Source: Eupeodes corollae
Taxonomy: Eukaryota > Arthropoda > Insecta > Diptera > Syrphidae
Reading direction: 5' to 3'
NCBI RefSeq assembly: GCF_945859685.1
Contig: NC_079147.1
Coordinates: 60,356,946-60,420,945 of the forward strand
DNA length: 64,000 bases
Part shown: one piece after another, positions 33,168 to 44,187 of the stretch
Layout: each line of letters begins with the position of its first letter
How positions within the stretch are numbered: position 1 is the first letter of the stretch
The notes under the pieces: generated by a model
What the model saw: the letters and a program-made list of their open reading frames with translations, nothing else
What the model was told of the DNA's origin: nothing
The model's database searches: none
Made by a program: the position numbers and the translations under genes

Positions 33168-34067
33168 CTCCTTTGTACATTAATATTTAATTTGTCAATG
33201 CATTTTCAAGTGTATTTAATTTAATTGTATTTAAAATAAGTTTAAATTAAAATCATTAGAAAAAACCGGTATTCAATTAATGTTCTTACCGGTGTAGTCA
33301 ATTCTAGTTTGCTATAACTGAACTGATCAATCAAATAATTTATACGTACATTGGTAAAGATGTTTCCAGGTAACTCTTTTATGTTAATTGATTTTCTCCG
33401 TCATCTATTTTTGTGCTTAATTTTGTTTGCTTATTTGTACGTATCTCTCTCAACGACTTTGTTTGTTCAAAATTTATGAGATGCGACCATAAAAATCACA
33501 AATTAAATAAGCAGGTAATGAAAAACCATTTTGGACACTTTGCTATAATATAATTTTTATTGACACTTTGCCGGCGCGGCAGTGCGGCGGCTATCACAAA
33601 ATAAATATAAATTTATGGGTAGTAAATTGATGTGAAAATTTAGGTTGTTAAAAAATCAAGTTTTCTTTGATTCCAAACACTTACTCTCACCAAATAGGTC
33701 ATTGGCTTAAGAAAGATTTGCTTTAAAAGTTTTGAACTTATGTATATTTCCAAAACGGGAGTTTGAAATTCAAAACAACACACAATAACCACCTACACTT
33801 TCTCGGCCTTATTTGCTATAATTCAGAATTAGTTATGGTTGATCTTGTTAAGTCAAATATTTATTTCACAATTTTGCAAATTTTATTTCAAAATACAAAT
33901 TATCTTGTTGCTTTATTATTGTTTTTTATATTGAATTGCATCAGATTCATTTTTAGACATATTTAAGCATCTGGAAAGGTCATAGACATGTATTAGAAAC
34001 TTTAAATTGAAACCTTGTGATTTTGAAGAAAAATATTAAGACATTTTCCATTGGCGGGATATAGATT
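33168..34067. other. AT-rich non-coding stretch
   Basis: No supported gene. A small GC-rich patch (gccggcgcggcagtgcggcg, near 33571) stands out but has no recognised role. Confidence 0.5.
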
Positions 34068-35250
34068 ATTAACTTCCCATAGGAAGTTATTGTAATGGGT
34101 CCGATTTGTCAAATTGAAAATTTTGACATTTCTCGACGTTTCAAGGGCCCTAGAGTCGAAATAAAAGATTTTTAGAAAGATGTCTGTGCGTACGTGTGTA
34201 CGTACGTTTGTACGTCCGTACGTCCGTACGTTTGCGACGAAGAGATATCGACTTCAAATAAATTTTGTTATACAGATAATAAGGCAGAAAGATTCAGAAA
34301 GGGCTCTCAAGAAAATTGCGTGGGTGGTTTTTTTACCATAGCAGTTTAAAAAAAAGGTGAAAATGTTGGTTAACCCTAAATATCTTACGAACCAAAAACG
34401 CTAGAGACTTGAATTAAATTTTATATAATATTTTGTAACGTGATACCAAACAAGTATATTTTTTGAAAAAAATCAATATAACGGTTTTTTTTTATAAATC
34501 AATAAAATTGTCAACTCCAAAATTTTACGACTGAAATATGATTTCATCTCTGAAACAATTTTGTGCAACGAAGAATAATTTTTTTGAAATCTGATAAAAT
34601 TTTGAAAAAAATCTAATTGATAGTTTTTTTTTATAAAAAATAAAAATCTAAAAAAAAACATTACTCAAAGTTCGTAAAAATTGAATATCGATTCAAATAT
34701 CTTTTCAAAAACTTGATATTTAGGCTTCAAGCTTATTTAATCCTATAAGAAATATTGTTTTCAACATTTTGAAAAATGTTGAGAAAAATCGAATTGACAG
34801 TTTTTTTTACAAAAAATAAAAATCTAAAAAAAAATTATAAAAGTTGATAAAAATTGATTTTCGACTCGAATATCTTTTCAAAACTTTGAGATATTGGCTT
34901 TAATTTACTTTTATCTTTTAAAAAATCTTGTTGTCGACATTCACTTAAAGTTTGAAAAAAATGGAATTGACAGTTTTTTTACAAAAAATAAAAACCTAAA
35001 AAAAATGTATAAAAGTTGGTAAAAATTGATTTTCGACTCAAATATCTTTTCAAAAATTAAAATATTTGCTTCAAACTTATTTTTTTTTTTCACAGAAAAT
35101 ATTGTTTTCCATATTCAGCAAAATCTACAAAAAATAGTACGCAAATTTGGTAAAAATTGATACGAGTACATATAGACAAACTTTTAAGCAAGACAAATCG
35201 ACAGAAGGGATGGGAAGTTATCAGTGTGGGTCGCACCCAGCCTCTTTTTT
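34068..35250 (+). mobile_element. Helentron/DINE-like non-autonomous element, uninterrupted copy
   Basis: About 1.18 kb. The 5' start attaacttcccat forms a 7-bp hairpin with aggaagtt, and TAACTTCCCAT has an exact inverted match, ATGGGAAGTTA, near the 3' end (about 35211-35221). A CGTA-type microsatellite is at about 34192-34250. Three to four degenerate units of about 175-180 bp follow (landmarks near 34590, 34775 and 34950). Close to the 3' end is the hairpin TGGGT-cgc-ACCCA, then cagcctctttttt. A 5' microsatellite, internal satellite-like units, subterminal inverted repeats and a 3' hairpin are the layout of DINE-1/Helentron-type elements. No coding sequence. Confidence 0.65.
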
Positions 35251-35643
35251 TCTTCGTCATTGTAATATTTTTTTTCCCGCGTGGATAAAAACAGTGTTCG
35301 TGAAAATGTCAAATTTGAGCTTTATGGAAAATTGACTTGAAATTTCTTAATTCCAGAAATTAATATTTCAAATCAATCTCAAACCAAAATCAGTCAAACA
35401 TAAAACAGTTAAACGTATAATACGTTTAAATTGGCATTTTCACGAGTTTAAGCATTAATAAATTGATTTATGTTACCAATGGAAAACGGAAAGAATATAA
35501 GGCATGCAAATATATATTGAATAGTTAAATGTAATAGATTTCAAGCAAATTTTAAAACCTTTCAATAGTGAAACAAAAAAAAAAAACAATCTATTAAATT
35601 ACTGATTTCGTTATTTTAAAGGATTTGAACACCTTACTCTCTC
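35251..35643. other. AT-rich non-coding stretch
   Basis: No supported gene. An A-run lies at about 35574-35586. Confidence 0.45.
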
Positions 35644-35647
35644 TAAA

Positions 35648-36034
35648 GCACTATTCACATGAGCACGACCAATAACCAACGAATAAACGAATATTCGTCG
35701 ATTTTGACATTTCTTTGACATGAGAGTTTTTAATTTGTCGCGAATGAACCAAAACAAGAATGATTTTTTTAGGTTAAGTAGGTGCGGTTATTGTATTCGT
35801 TGCGAGTGTGGATAATGTGGAACGCGAATAAAGTTGACAGTTCGTATCAACTACAATTTTTTTCGCTACGAATAAATTTGTTTTCTTAAATTCATTAATA
35901 TATGATATTAAAAAGTAAAAGCATGCATCATAAATCAAATAGAAACTATATTGCTATCGTTTTGTTAAGAATTTGTGTGGAAATATGTAATTCATTCGTC
36001 GTTCGTTCGTTGGTCGCGCTCATGTGAATATAGC
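35648..36034. mobile_element. TTAA-flanked MITE, subfamily 1, copy 2 (inverted orientation)
   Basis: Reverse-complement relative of 30882-31305, with ends actattcacatgagcacgac and gtcgcgctcatgtgaatata. TTAA is at 36035-36038; the left counterpart is ctaa (35644-35647), one substitution away. Confidence 0.72.
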
Positions 36035-36038
36035 TTAA

Positions 36039-38190
36039 GGGTAAAACCGATTTAATTTTGGTAAATATAAAGGAGAAATAAAGATTCTAGAATGCCTAAT
36101 GCAAAAGTCCATAGAGAATTCGATAAACCTGGAGTTTTGTGAATTTTGAATGCATTTCTCCATTTTTGTAGTGATTGTTAACAATATTATTGCGTTGCTG
36201 ATGATGACAGCTTCAAAAGTGACAGTAGCTAAACTAGTGGATTATTCAAAATGAAACCTTCTATTGAAAAACCATTAATTTTTGAACATCAAGAGCTAAA
36301 AGTATTTTCTTAATAACGTTTACCATGTATTTTTTATTTTTTGACGGCTTAAGGTGACAAAATAACACAGAAGTTAACCCACTTATTAAAATAGAGGTTC
36401 ACCGGTTTGATTTGAGATGCAAATTATTGGGCTTTTCTATGGGCAAATTCAAATTCAAAATTGTGTGTGTGTTTTTTTTTGTGGCGTATGGAACACGATT
36501 GGAAATTGATTTTTGTTTGTGTTATCATTGTATTAGTTCAACTTCGTGCGACTGAGGTGTCAAATTTGCAGCTAAAAATTTGCTTACATTGTATTATTAT
36601 AGGTAAAAAGGGTAAATCTGCCCAAAAACTAGATTTAATCTCAAATCAAAAATAAATCAATTTATTCTGCACTATGGAATCCAAAAAAGGGACAAATCTA
36701 GATCATTTAAAAGCATAATAAAGTTATAAAATATTATCGCTTTTCTATGTTCATCTAAATATCAAGTATAAATCAAAAGTATCTTAATATCTCATAGAAT
36801 TTTAAGTTAATATCACAAAATTTATAATTCATTTTTTAGTAATTTAATAAATCCATAGTAATCCATAGTTTCTGACATTTTAAAGTAATAGGACCGTTTA
36901 TAAGATTTGGTTTGCTGCCTTGCTTGTTTCCATGATCTGTCATTCTTAAGGTTTGTTCAGATTTATCGTTTTTAACCAAAAGAAATTATTATTCAACCAA
37001 TTAACAAAGGATACACATTATGAAATAAATTGATAAATAAGGTTTGTGTTCATAATTTGTTAGTATAATTTTGAGTATATAATTTTTTGTTTGAGTGTTA
37101 TAGATTCGAATACTTTCATTACTTATTCTTGACCTGTCATTCTGTCAAACTTTTTAGCCAGCATTTGTTATGCAAAAATGAATATAGGTACATTATTGAA
37201 GACCTTCACTCAACCAAAATGTTTTTTTGAAAAATAACCAATTACGCGAAAACATAATAAACAATCAGACAAATAATTGGACCTGAATCAGTTTTTGACA
37301 CAATCAAAATTTTAAAAACATGTATATTTATTTATTTATGTGTATATATAGATGAATAACTTTTAGATTAAAGGTTAACGAAATTCAGTGAGCAAAACAG
37401 TTAGAGTATATTATAAGCCAGTATCTTGTTTCAAAGCAACCAATTCCACTAACAATCACTGACACCTCACATGTGGCCAATTCGAGAAGCCGGTTGTTAC
37501 AGAAGTTTAGTCGTTTATATGGTTACCTATTACCTATGTCACCCACCATAATATGAGTCATAATCAGAGACACCACAATCGTTCCCACAGTCATATTCCA
37601 AGGCACAATATAAACATGCAATGTTCCTACCTTTTCATTGAAGTTTTATTTTTGTTATTTTTGTGTCCAGTTCCAGAATGATTTATGTTATGCTTGCAGT
37701 AGATGCACATAGATACGTTTGGTTATTCTCTGATAGTTGGATGGTGGGTTCCAAAGTCTCATGTATAGTTTTGGTAAAATGAAGTCCAAAAGCAATATCG
37801 ATACGTTGCTATCGGCTTTAATTCTATAGATATATTTTCTTTGGCGGGAGTGCGGGCGATCGAATACAACAATTTAGTGCCAAACCTCCTCCCTCAATTC
37901 GATTTGGTCATATTATTTGTGGTCGTGGTAACTTTTTATATGGTCGAATAATTCATGAGAAATGATTACGCTGAGTATTCACGCTTGGAGCCTATATACT
38001 AAAAGTATTATACCTTTTCCTTTTGAACTTTAAAGTCATACACGGTACCGGTATAAGTCTAAGGAAAAATTGGGTTGAAAAAGGTTTTAAATGAACAAAA
38101 ATGTAAAGCTTCATTTTTTGACAGCTAAATTTTCAAAAGATTAGGGTCTACAAAGAACCTTGGGTTTTAATGAGTTCACCTCATCATCGG
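36039..38190. other. AT-rich non-coding stretch
   Basis: No supported gene. 36180-36300 shows weak similarity to 60380-60500 (gacagcttcaaaagtgacag against ggcagctttcaaagtgacag), probably another old repeat. A frame at 36461-36655 has no motif. Confidence 0.5.
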
Positions 38191-38730
38191 GTTTAAACAA
38201 ACCTAATGCTTGCTGTTTCTTGTAAGATAAGGGGAGTTCACATTCTCAAATGTGTGTAACAATTGCAACTTGATTGATTTGAATTTAAGAAATGTCAACG
38301 CCTCATCAAAAGGATTGTCAAACATTGTTTAAACGAACCTAATGCTCGGTATTTCTTGTAAGATAAGGGGAGTTCACATTCTCAAATATGTTTGACAATT
38401 CCTATTTGATTGGTTCGAATTTGAAAATGTCAACGCTCATCAAAAGGATTGTCAAAAATTGTTTAAACGAACCTAATGCTTGTTATTTCTTGTAAGATAA
38501 GGGGAGTTTACATTCTCAAATGTGTTTGATAATTGCGGTTTGATTGATTCGAATTTTAAAATGGCAACGACTCATCAAAAGGATTGTCAAACATTGTTTA
38601 AACGAACCTAATTTTTGGTACTTCTTGTAAGATAAGGCGAGTTTACACTCCCTAATGTGTTTGTAAATTGCTATTTGATTGGTTCGAATTTGAAAATGCC
38701 AACGCTTCATCAAAAATATTGTCAAACATG
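38191..38730. repeat. Tandem array, four units of about 135 bp
   Basis: Units start at 38191, 38327, 38461 and 38596, each with gtttaaac(g/a)aacctaat, then cttgtaagataaggggag, tttgattg-ttcgaat and catcaaaaggattgtcaaac. Units are 134-136 bp and moderately diverged. There are no unique spacers, so it is not CRISPR. The frame 38516-38725 repeats with the units and is not a gene. Confidence 0.9.
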
Positions 38731-38868
38731 CTGGATGGATATTAAAATATTTTGATATTTTAGTATTTTTACAAGTATATTTGAGAAAATGAAGAGAAGC
38801 TTGTCAAGCCAAAAGAAAATTAAATTTCAAAAGACCTGACAGACAAAATTATTACTATTTTATTTTAA

Positions 38869-38940
38869 AGGTACCCGTGGTGGGATAGTTAATGCATAGG
38901 ACTGTCAAGCCAGAGTTATCGGGTTCAATCCCAATCCCAA
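38869..38940 (+). mobile_element. tRNA-Asp-derived SINE, head fragment
   Basis: Only the tRNA-like head remains: ggtacccgtggtgggatagt to the B-box word gggttcaatccc. The body and tail are absent. Confidence 0.7.
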
Positions 38941-39244
38941 TTCAAATGAAAAGTGATGTTTGATAGCATTGTTTGACGGATATGAACACTTAGGATTTTT
39001 ATCTGTCAAATATTCATCAACCCCCCTTTATTCAATCTTAAACTTTGTGTGTCATTACATATCGTCCATGATTGTGACATACATAAGTGCGATGCTGATT
39101 CAAAGTTTATAAACAACTTAAGATGTCTGATGTAAGCCATTCATGGAAATATGTAGAAGGTTGTCTTGTTACAATTGTGAATCATTCAAAGAGTTCTAAG
39201 TATTCAATGTGGTCACTCTACTTATTTTATTGATTAGATTATAT

Positions 39245-39440
39245 CGGGTGTTTTTTTAGAAGCTTGAGAAATTCAAATAATTAAACAAGATAGAAATATA
39301 AGTTGACAATTCTATTGCAATTATTTTGTACATGATTTCCGGCATGTGTCCCCGACCGTACGAGCTTCCTAGGTTTTCAATAAGCGCTTTCAATTTGAAA
39401 TTTAGAAAAACGAAAGTTTTTGAAATACCTATTTTCAAAG
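39245..39440. mobile_element. Degraded Tc1/mariner left end
   Basis: Begins gggtgtttttttagaagctt, close to the DD41D terminal repeat (ggtgattttttaagagcttg). The words ttgtacatgatttccggc and acgagcttcctag recur in altered form at 40395-40445. No usable frame. Family level is uncertain. Confidence 0.4.
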
Positions 39441-39528
39441 ACCGACATTAAGGAATTGACAAAGTATTGCTAACTTTTACTACAGCATTTGTTCCATTTA
39501 ATTATTATACTTATTTAGTTATATTGAT

Positions 39529-39833
39529 GTAGTACCCGTGGCATGATGGTTAGTGCGTTGGACTGTCATGCCAGAGGTCTAGGGTTCGATCCCTGCCTAT
39601 GCCATCTAAAGTCTTTTCACGGGTACTGCCTCTTGCGAGGAATTGACAAATTCTCCAAGAGTAACTCTTGTCATGAAAAAGTGCTTTCTCAAAATTAGCC
39701 GTTCGGATTCGGCATATAAACAGTAGGTCCCCTCCATTCCTGACAACATTACTCGCACACAAGAATGGTTGAGAGTTGTAAGTCACTAGGCCCTAGTTCG
39801 CAAAGGACTGTTGCGCCACCCAATTTATTTATT
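39529..39833 (+). mobile_element. tRNA-Asp-derived SINE, full-length copy with target duplication
   Basis: The best-preserved copy. The head has the A-box region (gtggcatgatggttagtgcg), an anticodon-like gactgtcatgcc (the GTC of tRNA-Asp) and the B box gggttcgatccc. The body contains ttgcgaggaattgacaaatt and gccgttcggattcgg. The 3' end is gcgccacccaatttatttat. It is flanked by the 15-bp duplication tttagttatattgat (39514-39528 and 39834-39848). It needs LINE machinery in trans and has internal RNA polymerase III promoter boxes. Confidence 0.92.
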
Positions 39834-40057
39834 TTTAGTTATATTGATAATTTTAAACAATGTAACATCTTAATTTTATCACAAAATTTATACTTAAATG
39901 TTTGGTAATATCATAAATCCATATGACCTGTGAGTTTCTGACATTTTAAATTATAATATGACATTTCTTCAGATTAGGTTTGTTTGTTTTTGTTTATGAT
40001 CTTTAATTTGGATCCGTTCAGAGTCATTGTTTCCAATAGAGGAAAATTATTATAGTA

Positions 40058-40344
40058 AATTAGGTAGCGCAACAGTCTGTAGTGAACCAGGGCCTACTGA
40101 CTTACAACTCTCAACCATTTGTGTGCGAGTAATTGCAGGGATGGAGGGGACCTACAGTTTATATGCCAAATCCGAACGGCTAATTTGAGAAAGCACCTTT
40201 TAATGACAAGAATTACTCTTGGAGAATTTGTCAATTCCTCGCAAGAGGCACTATCCGTGAAAGAAAACTTTAGGTGGCACAGGCAGGGATCGAACTCAAG
40301 ACCTCTCGCATGGCATTCCAACGCACTAACCATCGTGCCACGGG
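40058..40344 (-). mobile_element. tRNA-Asp-derived SINE, near full-length copy
   Basis: Minus-strand copy from ttaggtagcgcaacagtc (3' end, with the short-repeat tail lost) to the head complement accatcgtgccacggg. A block duplication or deletion is not evident. Confidence 0.87.
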
Positions 40345-40369
40345 AAAATGTTTATTTAACTTAATAAAA

Positions 40370-40700
40370 AGAGAGCACATTTTAGAATAATTTATTTTAT
40401 GATAATTTTGTCCATGATTTACGAGCTACGAGCTTACTAGACGCTCCGAACTATAGCTATATAGGCCTCAATTTTGGCTTCTATATTGTCTTTCAATGCT
40501 TCAAAAGTGATAAAAGTTGCTGTATAACAAGTTGCACCGTCTTGTCACAATTAAATGTCATCGATATTTCTTTCAGAATGCCTTACAGATCTCGCTATTG
40601 AACCAAAGGTCATATTCTTTTTCATTTCGTTACAAATAAGTACCGATGATGACAATTTGGTTGAACCAAAGCTTTTTTGGCATTAAATGATTCTTGATGT
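40370..40700 (-). mobile_element. Degraded Tc1/mariner transposase remnant
   Basis: At 40528-40565, gttgcaccgtcttgtcaca and atgtcatcgat resemble the complement of the WFQQDGATCH motif in the DD41D copies. Upstream words match 39310-39380. Too degraded to translate, and the frame is lost. Confidence 0.35.
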
Positions 40701-42742
40701 ATTGTTAAATGTCAGTTTGACATTCCCAACTATCAAACCATAGACAACAACTGTCAAACAATTTGTATGCAGATAATAAAACACCGTTTATATCCACATA
40801 AATGACACCTAAGTCCGGTAATAGTTAAATAAAGAAAATGTGAACCCGTTTAAGAGACAAAAACATTTCAAACCCACATTAGTAGAATTTTATTGACAAG
40901 GGTGATTTCATTTCATTTGTTGTTATTTTTCTAAAAATAATAAAATTTTATTAATGAAATCATTTTTGCATTGAAAATAGAAAACAATTTTTTGTTCCTG
41001 TAATCCGTGAATGACTCAACATACTCGTAATAATCTCAAGTCTCAACAATTTCGAGAAGTCTACATAGCATAGGGGCGCTTGCGCTTCAAGGAACCCCAA
41101 AACAATAACAAATCATTATTTTCATTAATAAAATCCAAGTCGGGCTTCTAGATAGGGAATTGCTTAGGCTTCCTTCTCATTATAATTTCCATAAAAACAA
41201 AAACAAGCTTGGGATTATTTGAGTACAAAGCCATATGAAGAATGAGGGCCATCATCGCGCAACGTTTCTCATGTTGCAGACATTGGAGTAATATTGCAAC
41301 AATAATAATTATGGTGCAGTAGGAAAAAATAAAATAATAAGAAAAATAAAAATGGCTAAAAAAAAGGCAAAATATTAATAAAAGAATATCTACTATACGT
41401 GTGTTGTTACTTGAAGAGAGTACACAGACGTGTCGCTTCGGTTGGTCGGCTCAGCTGCAGATTGTTGTGGCTGCGTGGTGCGGTGCGGCGCTGCAGCGCG
41501 TCTTCTGTGTTATGAACCTTCATACATAAAGATCTGTACATATGCAATTGCAGACCGTCACGTTTTATACCAGAGCATTGGATTTATAGTTCTTTTTGCT
41601 GTTTTTCTGTATTCTATATACATTATGTATGTTAAAAGTAATAATACAAGCAAAATATTTCATGAACCATGACGCAACGCAAGGAGTTACGTCATTTCGG
41701 TTTGTTTTATTTTGCACATATCACGCCACTGCGCTCGGTGCCGAACTAACTTAATTTTATTTCAAGCTGTTGTTTTTTTTTTATTATAAACAAATTTATA
41801 ATTCCCTATTTAGCTTAGATCATTAAAAACATAAATATGGAAAATAAATTAAATCATTTTACGAAATACAAACCCCCAAACTATTCAAATGCGTTTGACA
41901 AACTTTCACAAGTTCGGCTTAATATAGCTAAAATAATTTGAAAACGTCACTTTTAAAATCATTAGAGAATGTATGGCTAAAAGAACCTTTGACAAGGTGA
42001 CAGTCATTTTGACAGTAGCATAACATGTATAAACGCATTGACAGTTACAAATGACACAACTGTTTGGTTGTTTTCCCTTCTTTTATCTTTTACATGCATA
42101 CATGATTTGTTGTCTAATATTGGCATCTGGTTCGTTGCAGGTATCTTAATCCTCGTCTAAAATCGTAGAGCTTTTACAAATAAATTTTTAAAAATTAAAC
42201 TATTTTGGTAGATCGAAATAACCTTGAGTGGAGTCTTACCATTATTAAAATAATTGTACAATACAATTTTAATAATTATCAGGTGTCGTATGACGTACTC
42301 AAAAAAAACCTTCCAAAAAGTGACAGTCGTATGACGTACAAAAAGTTTCATTGTTTTATCATCTCTTTCTTTTAAGATCAAAAAGCCGAGTTAAACTAGT
42401 TTCAGATTTCAAAAACAAATTTGTATCAATTTTTCTTAACTGATCGTAGCTGACTCGTTGTCAGTATCAGCATAAATAACTCTTTCCTTATTGCAACTTA
42501 ATTATTTGAAATCCTGACATATGATAAACTGCGTTGAAACAACATCAATTATTTACAATATTCTTTATTGTTGATTGTCACCTGAAATAAGATTGAAACT
42601 ATTTTTTTTTAACTCTCAAGCTCCGTGGAAACTTGGTCTGTTCAATTTTTACGATTTTACCAATATGATGTAGTCAAATCGTTGATAAACTCATTTTTGA
42701 AGTGTCAAAAAATGACTTTTTATAATAATTAACCACACATCC
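40701..42742. other. Non-coding stretch with a GC-rich patch
   Basis: No supported gene. A GC-rich patch at 41430-41510 (gctgcgtggtgcggtgcggc) supports an 80-residue frame ending in a hydrophobic segment, but there is no recognisable motif and no repeat of it. Confidence 0.45.
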
Positions 42743-42745
42743 ATT

Positions 42746-43559
42746 GGCTGTGTTCAATTTCGTGTTGGATAGGTGGATTTTTACATACCTTCTTGAACGA
42801 GTTGGAATCTTCATTGAGATAGCTCTAAAAAAAAACAACTTTTAGCTGTTCAAAAAAAGTAGGAGACATTTATGGCTGAAACACAAACACGCTTCGGCTT
42901 CGCCTGACGTTTACGAGTTCAGACATAGGAATTCAATGCATGCTATCACAATGAAGCTTTGACCTCACGTTTCGTTTGACAATCGTAAGGAAAAGAACGT
43001 AATGTAACTCCAAACGGAAGCTCTAGTTCAATTATCTGAACATTTGCTTTGTCTAACAGCTCAATAGCTGTAAAAAAATGTCAAAAAACAAAATATATGC
43101 TCTTTGGAGGGATGAAATAATAGAAAGCAACCTCGAAGCAGGTCCACCGTAACGCAGACGAAGCCGAAGCTGAAGCGTGTCTGTGATTCAGCCATTAAGC
43201 TTCGAAGTCAAAATTGTTGTAAGACAAAACATTTAATGGATAATTCAACTGATCCGTCAGACAATGATGAATTGATAGGTGCGTAACAATTTGATAAATA
43301 AGAGATAACCTATTATATGCAGAACATCCTCAAATACAACTTCAGCTAACATTTGGTATCTTTTTGTTTACCAACAAATACAAAAACCTGAAATCAATAT
43401 TCAAGTTTCTTAAAATTCCACCATGTGTTGAATCAGCTGTTCTGTCAGATACCTACATACCCCAGAAATTCTTGGATACCTTTGGATTCCTTTTTTGACA
43501 TCTCAGCTGTTTTTGATCAGCTGTTATTTTTCCCTATCTGTCTGAGATTGAACGCAGCC
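42746..43559. mobile_element. GGCTG-ended element with a nested MITE
   Basis: The left end ggctgtgttcaatttcgtgt and the right end gagattgaacgcagcc are inverted and match the 204-bp MITE at 15171-15374; both contain agctgtttt-atcagctgtt type interior words. The PIF-like MITE 42873-43194 is inserted within. No coding sequence. Confidence 0.6.
42873..43194. mobile_element. TTA-flanked MITE (PIF/Harbinger-like), copy 2, nested
   Basis: TTA at 42870-42872 and 43195-43197. It has the same ends as 32816-33164 but opposite orientation of the interior. It lies inside the element 42746-43559. Confidence 0.8.
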
Positions 43560-43562
43560 ACT

Positions 43563-44185
43563 GAAGTTAAAAGAGTTAAACTGTCAAAGTGATTGGTTTG
43601 TTTAAAAAACAAGCAATTGTTTTTTGGTTTAGAATATTTTGAAAATTGTATTTTTTACAATTGTAAGGATATGACTAGATCAATTATTGTTAAATCTTCG
43701 TATGTTGTCAGCTTTCCCGATAATTGAAATATGTCAAATGTCTTAAATTTATGTGAACTTACAATTTTAGATGGAAACTTAATTTTTTTTAAATTGTTGG
43801 TTGACATTTCTATTTGATAAATGTTGTTTTGTGTTACATCTGACAATTGCTGATAGTTTCTTAATATCGCCATCTTATATTTCTTTGATCCTATAGATTT
43901 CTGTACTCTTAGAAATACAAACAAAATGTTTGGGTGTTCTGTCAAAACTTTGAAACTAGAATTTGTATCATTTGATTTCTATCGCATAATTCAAAAATGA
44001 AGAAAAACAAAAATAATTATATTTCCTACTTTGTTAACTCATAATGACATTGACATTGGAAATTCCTGGCTTACGAGTTGATGTAAAACCACCTAATCTT
44101 ACTTATTTTTAAAAAAAGGTAACAATCCGGTTCAACCACCACCTTTTTATATTATAAATAGATTTCATCGCCTTTCATCTAAAGC
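43563..44185. other. AT-rich non-coding stretch
   Basis: No supported gene. A frame at 43655-43945 (minus) lacks motifs. Confidence 0.45.
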
Positions 44186-44187
44186 TA

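Noticed and set aside
38191..38730. Possible CRISPR-like array
   Set aside because: Units are about 135 bp and conserved throughout with no unique spacers, and the genome is eukaryotic.
39529..39600. tRNA-Asp gene
   Set aside because: The head lacks a paired acceptor stem and continues into a SINE body present in several copies with target duplications.
41430..41672. 80-residue frame with a hydrophobic C-terminal segment
   Set aside because: Composition follows a GC-rich patch followed by AT-rich DNA; no homology or splice context is visible.
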